64,000 bases of DNA. Source: Lachnospiraceae bacterium. Lineage in GTDB: Bacteria; Bacillota; Clostridia; Lachnospirales; Lachnospiraceae. Location of the stretch: positions 186,001-250,000 of the forward strand of contig SVEC01000001.1 of assembly GCA_015057555.1 (NCBI GenBank), read 5' to 3'. Positions within the stretch are counted from its first letter, which is position 1. The number at the start of each line of letters is the position of its first letter. Of this stretch, positions 62,101-64,000 are shown one piece after another. The position numbers and the translations under genes are program-made. Under the pieces are notes generated by a model, which did not search any database, was not told the origin of the DNA, and saw nothing but the letters and a program-made list of their open reading frames with translations.

Positions 62101-63661
62101 TCAATCAGGCTGTGATATGCCAGACAGGGAATGTCCACACTGCGGACATCAGCTTATAAAGGAAGGACATGATATACCATTTGAGACCTTCCTAGGCTTT
62201 AAGGGAGACAAGGAGCCGGATATAGATCTTAACTTCTCAGGAGAATATCAGGCAAATGCTCATGCCTATACTGAAGAGCTTTTTGGCAAGGGTAAGGCAT
62301 TTAGAGCTGGTACTATAGGAACTCTTGCAGAGAAAACTGCCTATGGATACGTATACAATTATTTTAAGGATAAGGGTATGGAGGGCTCTAAACGCCGTGC
62401 AGAGATGGAGAGAATTGCTGCGGGCTGTGAGGGCGTTAAGAGAACCACAGGTCAGCATCCGGGTGGAATGATAGTGCTTCCATCTCATGAGGAAATATAT
62501 TCCTTTACACCTATCCAAAAGCCTGCAAATGATATGACTACGGACATTATCACTACTCATTTTGAGTACCATTCTATAGACCATAACCTTCTGAAGCTTG
62601 ATATACTTGGACACGACGATCCAACTATGATTAAGAGATTAGAGGATTTGACAGGAGTGGACGCAAAGACTATACCATTAGATGATAAGCAGGTTATGAG
62701 TTTGTTCCATAGCACAGAGGCCTTAGGTATAGTGCCAGAGGATATAGGTGGAACTAAGCTTGGTTCCCTTGGTGTACCTGAGTTTGGTACAGAGTTTGCT
62801 ATGCAGATGCTTATCGATGCGGACCCACAAAATTTCTCTGATTTGGTTCGTATTGCAGGTCTTTCTCATGGTACAGATGTTTGGCTTGGAAATGCCCAGA
62901 CTCTTATTCAAGAAGGAAAGTGTAAGCTGGGAACGGCTATTTGTACCAGAGATGATATTATGATTTATCTTATAAATATGGGACTTGAGTCAGGTCTGGC
63001 ATTTACTATTATGGAAAGCGTTCGTAAGGGTAAGGGCTTAAGGCCTGAGTGGGAGGAGGAGATGACCGCTCACGGGGTACCGGACTGGTACATATGGTCC
63101 TGTAAGAAGATTAAGTATATGTTCCCTAAGGCTCATGCAGCAGCCTATGTTATGATGGGATGGAGAGTGGCGTATTACAAGGTGAATTATCCACTGGCCT
63201 ATTATACAGCCTTCTTCAGTATTAGAGCTTCAGCCTTTGATTATAAGCTTATGTGTCAGGGTAAGGAGATACTTGAGGCAGAGCTGGCTGAACTTCAGAA
63301 AACACCGAAGGAGAAGATGACTGCCACTATTAAGGACACTATAAAGGATATGAAGCTGGTTCAAGAAATGTATGCAAGAGGTATAGAATTTATGCCGATA
63401 GACCTTTACAAGGCAGATGCTCATCGTTTCCAGATTATAGATGGTAAGATAATGCCAAGCTTTGCATCTATAGGAGGTATGGGCTCTAAGGCTGCAGAAA
63501 CTCTTCAGGAGGCAGCTAAACAGGGAGAGTTTATGTCCAAGGAGGACATAAGAGTTAGAGGTAAGGTATCTAAGACAATACTTGATGATATGGAGATGTT
63601 AGGCTTACTCAAGGGACTTCCAGAGACAAATCAGTACGATTTCTTTAGTTTGCTTAATTAA
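59117..63661 (+). CDS. polC: DNA polymerase III PolC (Gram-positive type)
   Basis: Main replicative polymerase with built-in proofreading. 1514 residues: N-terminal region, a charged Lys/Glu/Pro linker (about 195-280), OB fold (about 285-345), PHP domain from LHLHTVMSEMD near 400, inserted 3'-5' exonuclease with FDIETTG near 485 and HNAGFDT, zinc knuckle (CPKC near 974 and CPHCG near 1010), palm aspartates PDIDLNFSGEYQ near 1033, and finger residues KAHAAAYVMMGW. TTG start at 59117, six bases after GGAGGG. Length is slightly above B. subtilis PolC (1437). Confidence 0.97.
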   Translation: MADKLFREVFPDVKLGALEDLVGQAVVTDVQMLETAKTLEVYVKSKNLISREELDMVEGYIAKTIFSDDEVTCKILDTYDLSSQYNLATITDMYKDSLLLAVKHTSYVDYRILKRGEWIIRDDMLTLLVEDTAIAREHTKRMISFLADLYDVKFGIKANIEFEYSTDKNTQHRLANEIKLKQELASIERRNALLNEKKNTQDEADDAAEKKDAYDEVKAVTEGDSSPKVPEIDASKIEKTDVKENKSQAPKPEAKPVTPKKEGGFKGKGKMAKSQDPDVIYGNNVEGDIISISDVTEGGPVCIRGQILGIEDRQLRNGKFIISATITDFTDTIAFKIFVSEDDKDPLLEELKKGKFYIVKGVPAYDSYAQELTISFISGIKPINDFREIRMDNAIDKRVELHLHTVMSEMDSVVNIDKVIKRAKDWGHKAVAITDHGNVQAFPIANHCVKPDEDFKIIYGVEGYFVDDLKDLIQNDKGQSIESEYVVFDIETTGLSPKFNKIIEIGAVRIKEGKIVDTFSKFVNPEVPIPYSITKLTSINDSMVLDSPTIETVLPEFLEYVGDAILVAHNAGFDTSFIREFSKRLGLEFNSTVVDTLGLAHILVPELGKFTLDRLCKQFNVSLENHHRACDDADATARIFIKMLDMIRDKGVKTVSELNVMGSESPEAIKKAKTYHGIILVKNEIGRVNLYRLISESHINYFNRRPRIPKSLINKYREGLIIGSACEAGELYNAVLYGSEDDEITRLANFYDYFEIQPVGNNMFMLDKESIPVESVEDIQKVNRKIYDLGKQFNKPVVATCDVHFLDPEDEIYRRIIMAGKGFDDADNQPPLYFRTTEEMLQEFDYLGSDEAREVVITNTNLIADMIDKISPVRPDKQPPIIENSDETLTNICYDKAHEIYGPDLPDIVVKRLDKELNSIISNGFAVMYIIAQKLVWRSNDDGYLVGSRGSVGSSFVATMAGITEVNPLPAHYICPKCFFTDFDSEHVKPYQMQGQSGCDMPDRECPHCGHQLIKEGHDIPFETFLGFKGDKEPDIDLNFSGEYQANAHAYTEELFGKGKAFRAGTIGTLAEKTAYGYVYNYFKDKGMEGSKRRAEMERIAAGCEGVKRTTGQHPGGMIVLPSHEEIYSFTPIQKPANDMTTDIITTHFEYHSIDHNLLKLDILGHDDPTMIKRLEDLTGVDAKTIPLDDKQVMSLFHSTEALGIVPEDIGGTKLGSLGVPEFGTEFAMQMLIDADPQNFSDLVRIAGLSHGTDVWLGNAQTLIQEGKCKLGTAICTRDDIMIYLINMGLESGLAFTIMESVRKGKGLRPEWEEEMTAHGVPDWYIWSCKKIKYMFPKAHAAAYVMMGWRVAYYKVNYPLAYYTAFFSIRASAFDYKLMCQGKEILEAELAELQKTPKEKMTATIKDTIKDMKLVQEMYARGIEFMPIDLYKADAHRFQIIDGKIMPSFASIGGMGSKAAETLQEAAKQGEFMSKEDIRVRGKVSKTILDDMEMLGLLKGLPETNQYDFFSLLN

Positions 63662-63665
63662 AGAG

Positions 63666-63694
63666 TTGATATTTTACTTCAAATATATTAAAAT
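63666..63694 (+). promoter_or_regulatory. Promoter for ireB
   Basis: TTGATA (63666-63671), 17 bases, TAAAAT (63689-63694); 29 bases before the probable ireB ATG. Confidence 0.6.
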
Positions 63695-63723
63695 ATTCCT
63701 ATATGTTTAAAGGACGTGATGAA

Positions 63724-63981
63724 ATGACTAATCAAAATACACAGGATATAGGAATTATAAGAGAATCAACTATAGAGGTTACAGAGATATTAGCTCAGGT
63801 ATATGGAGCACTTTCTGAGAAGGGTTATAACCCAGTAAGTCAGATAGTTGGATATGTTATGAGTGGTGACCCAACCTACATCACTAGCTATAAGAATGCT
63901 AGAAGCCTTATTATGAAGGCAGAGAGAGATGAGATTATAGAGGTTCTTCTTGAAAACTATATCGAGACAAGATTAAAATAA
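63724..63981 (+). CDS. ireB: IreB-family regulatory phosphoprotein (UPF0297)
   Basis: 85-residue protein with the family pattern: polar N-terminus, then [20 protein letters not shown] and [14 protein letters not shown], and a helix with [13 protein letters not shown]. In Enterococcus IreB is a substrate of the PASTA kinase IreK (a PrkC homologue) and affects cephalosporin resistance; here prkC is 20 kb away. N-terminal Thr residues are available for phosphorylation, but the exact site is not shown by sequence. ATG 63724 follows AAAGGA; an ATG at 63703 has no site. Usually followed by ruvX (yqgF), outside the window. Confidence 0.93.
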   Translation: MTNQNTQDIGIIRESTIEVTEILAQVYGALSEKGYNPVSQIVGYVMSGDPTYITSYKNARSLIMKAERDEIIEVLLENYIETRLK

Positions 63982-64000
63982 TTAAAATATAATCAGAAGA

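Noticed and set aside
1-64000. tRNA, rRNA, CRISPR, insertion sequence, prophage or plasmid features
   Set aside because: None seen. No cloverleaf ending in GGTTCGAATCC-like arms, no transposase or integrase, and no change in composition that would mark an island.

Overview
The window is a 64 kb stretch of a low-GC Gram-positive chromosome. Gene order, protein families (PolC-type replicase, PASTA kinase, clostripain-type peptidase, RqcH, a meso-DAP-type MurE motif) and sequence character point to the class Clostridia, most likely the family Lachnospiraceae. I cannot fix genus or species from the sequence. Almost every base is coding. I see no tRNA, rRNA, CRISPR array, insertion sequence, prophage or recent island; this is core chromosome with a few accessory or lineage-specific genes between housekeeping operons.

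Layout. (1) 1-10.9 kb: division and cell-wall (dcw) cluster: rsmH (5' end outside the window), ftsL, two class B penicillin-binding proteins, mraY, murD, ftsW, ftsQ/divIB, then ftsZ from its own promoter. murC, murF, murG and ftsA are absent here. (2) 11-13.6 kb: a double-FHA ABCG-like transporter, tail to tail with a lytic transglycosylase that has no signal peptide. (3) 14.6-19.3 kb: NAD(P)HX repair enzyme, alanine racemase, MazF without an antitoxin, a CBS-domain protein, YebC. (4) 19.5-23 kb: a membrane protein of unknown function and, convergent to it, a membrane-anchored clostripain-family protease. (5) 23.1-28.4 kb: dtd, a MoxR/DUF58/DUF4129-like trio, glgA. (6) 28.6-46.6 kb: rqcH, then yicC-gmk-rpoZ, then the long murE-priA-def-fmt-rsmB-rlmN-stp-prkC-rsgA-rpe-thiN-putP run, close to the Bacillus order but with murE inserted and remA and coaBC missing. 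(7) 46.7-47.7 kb: two convergent RlmH-family genes. (8) 47.8-51.5 kb: HAD phosphatase, a PEP-synthase-like protein lacking its histidine, and an alpha/beta hydrolase. (9) 51.5-63.7 kb: bactofilin, then pyrH-frr-uppS-cdsA-dxr-rseP-ispG-polC. (10) ireB at the end.

How the genes work together. Regions 1, 3, 6 and 9 cover peptidoglycan precursors (Alr, MurE, MurD, MraY), the lipid carrier (IspG, Dxr, UppS), septal synthesis (FtsW plus PBPs) and its scaffold (FtsZ, FtsQ, FtsL). PrkC/Stp form the Ser/Thr phosphorylation circuit; the FHA transporter and IreB are plausible clients of it. Protein synthesis and quality control are represented by def, fmt, rsmB, rlmN, frr, dtd, rsgA, rqcH and the RlmH pair.

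The most unusual feature is the RlmH pair at 46.8-47.7 kb. RlmH normally works as a homodimer in which one subunit binds S-adenosylmethionine and the C-terminal tail of the other completes the active site. Here the plus-strand protein keeps the SAM-binding region but lacks the tail, and the minus-strand protein keeps the tail but has lost the glycine-rich SAM loop. The two look like complementary halves of an obligate heterodimer. This is an inference from sequence; a full-length RlmH elsewhere in the genome would weaken it.
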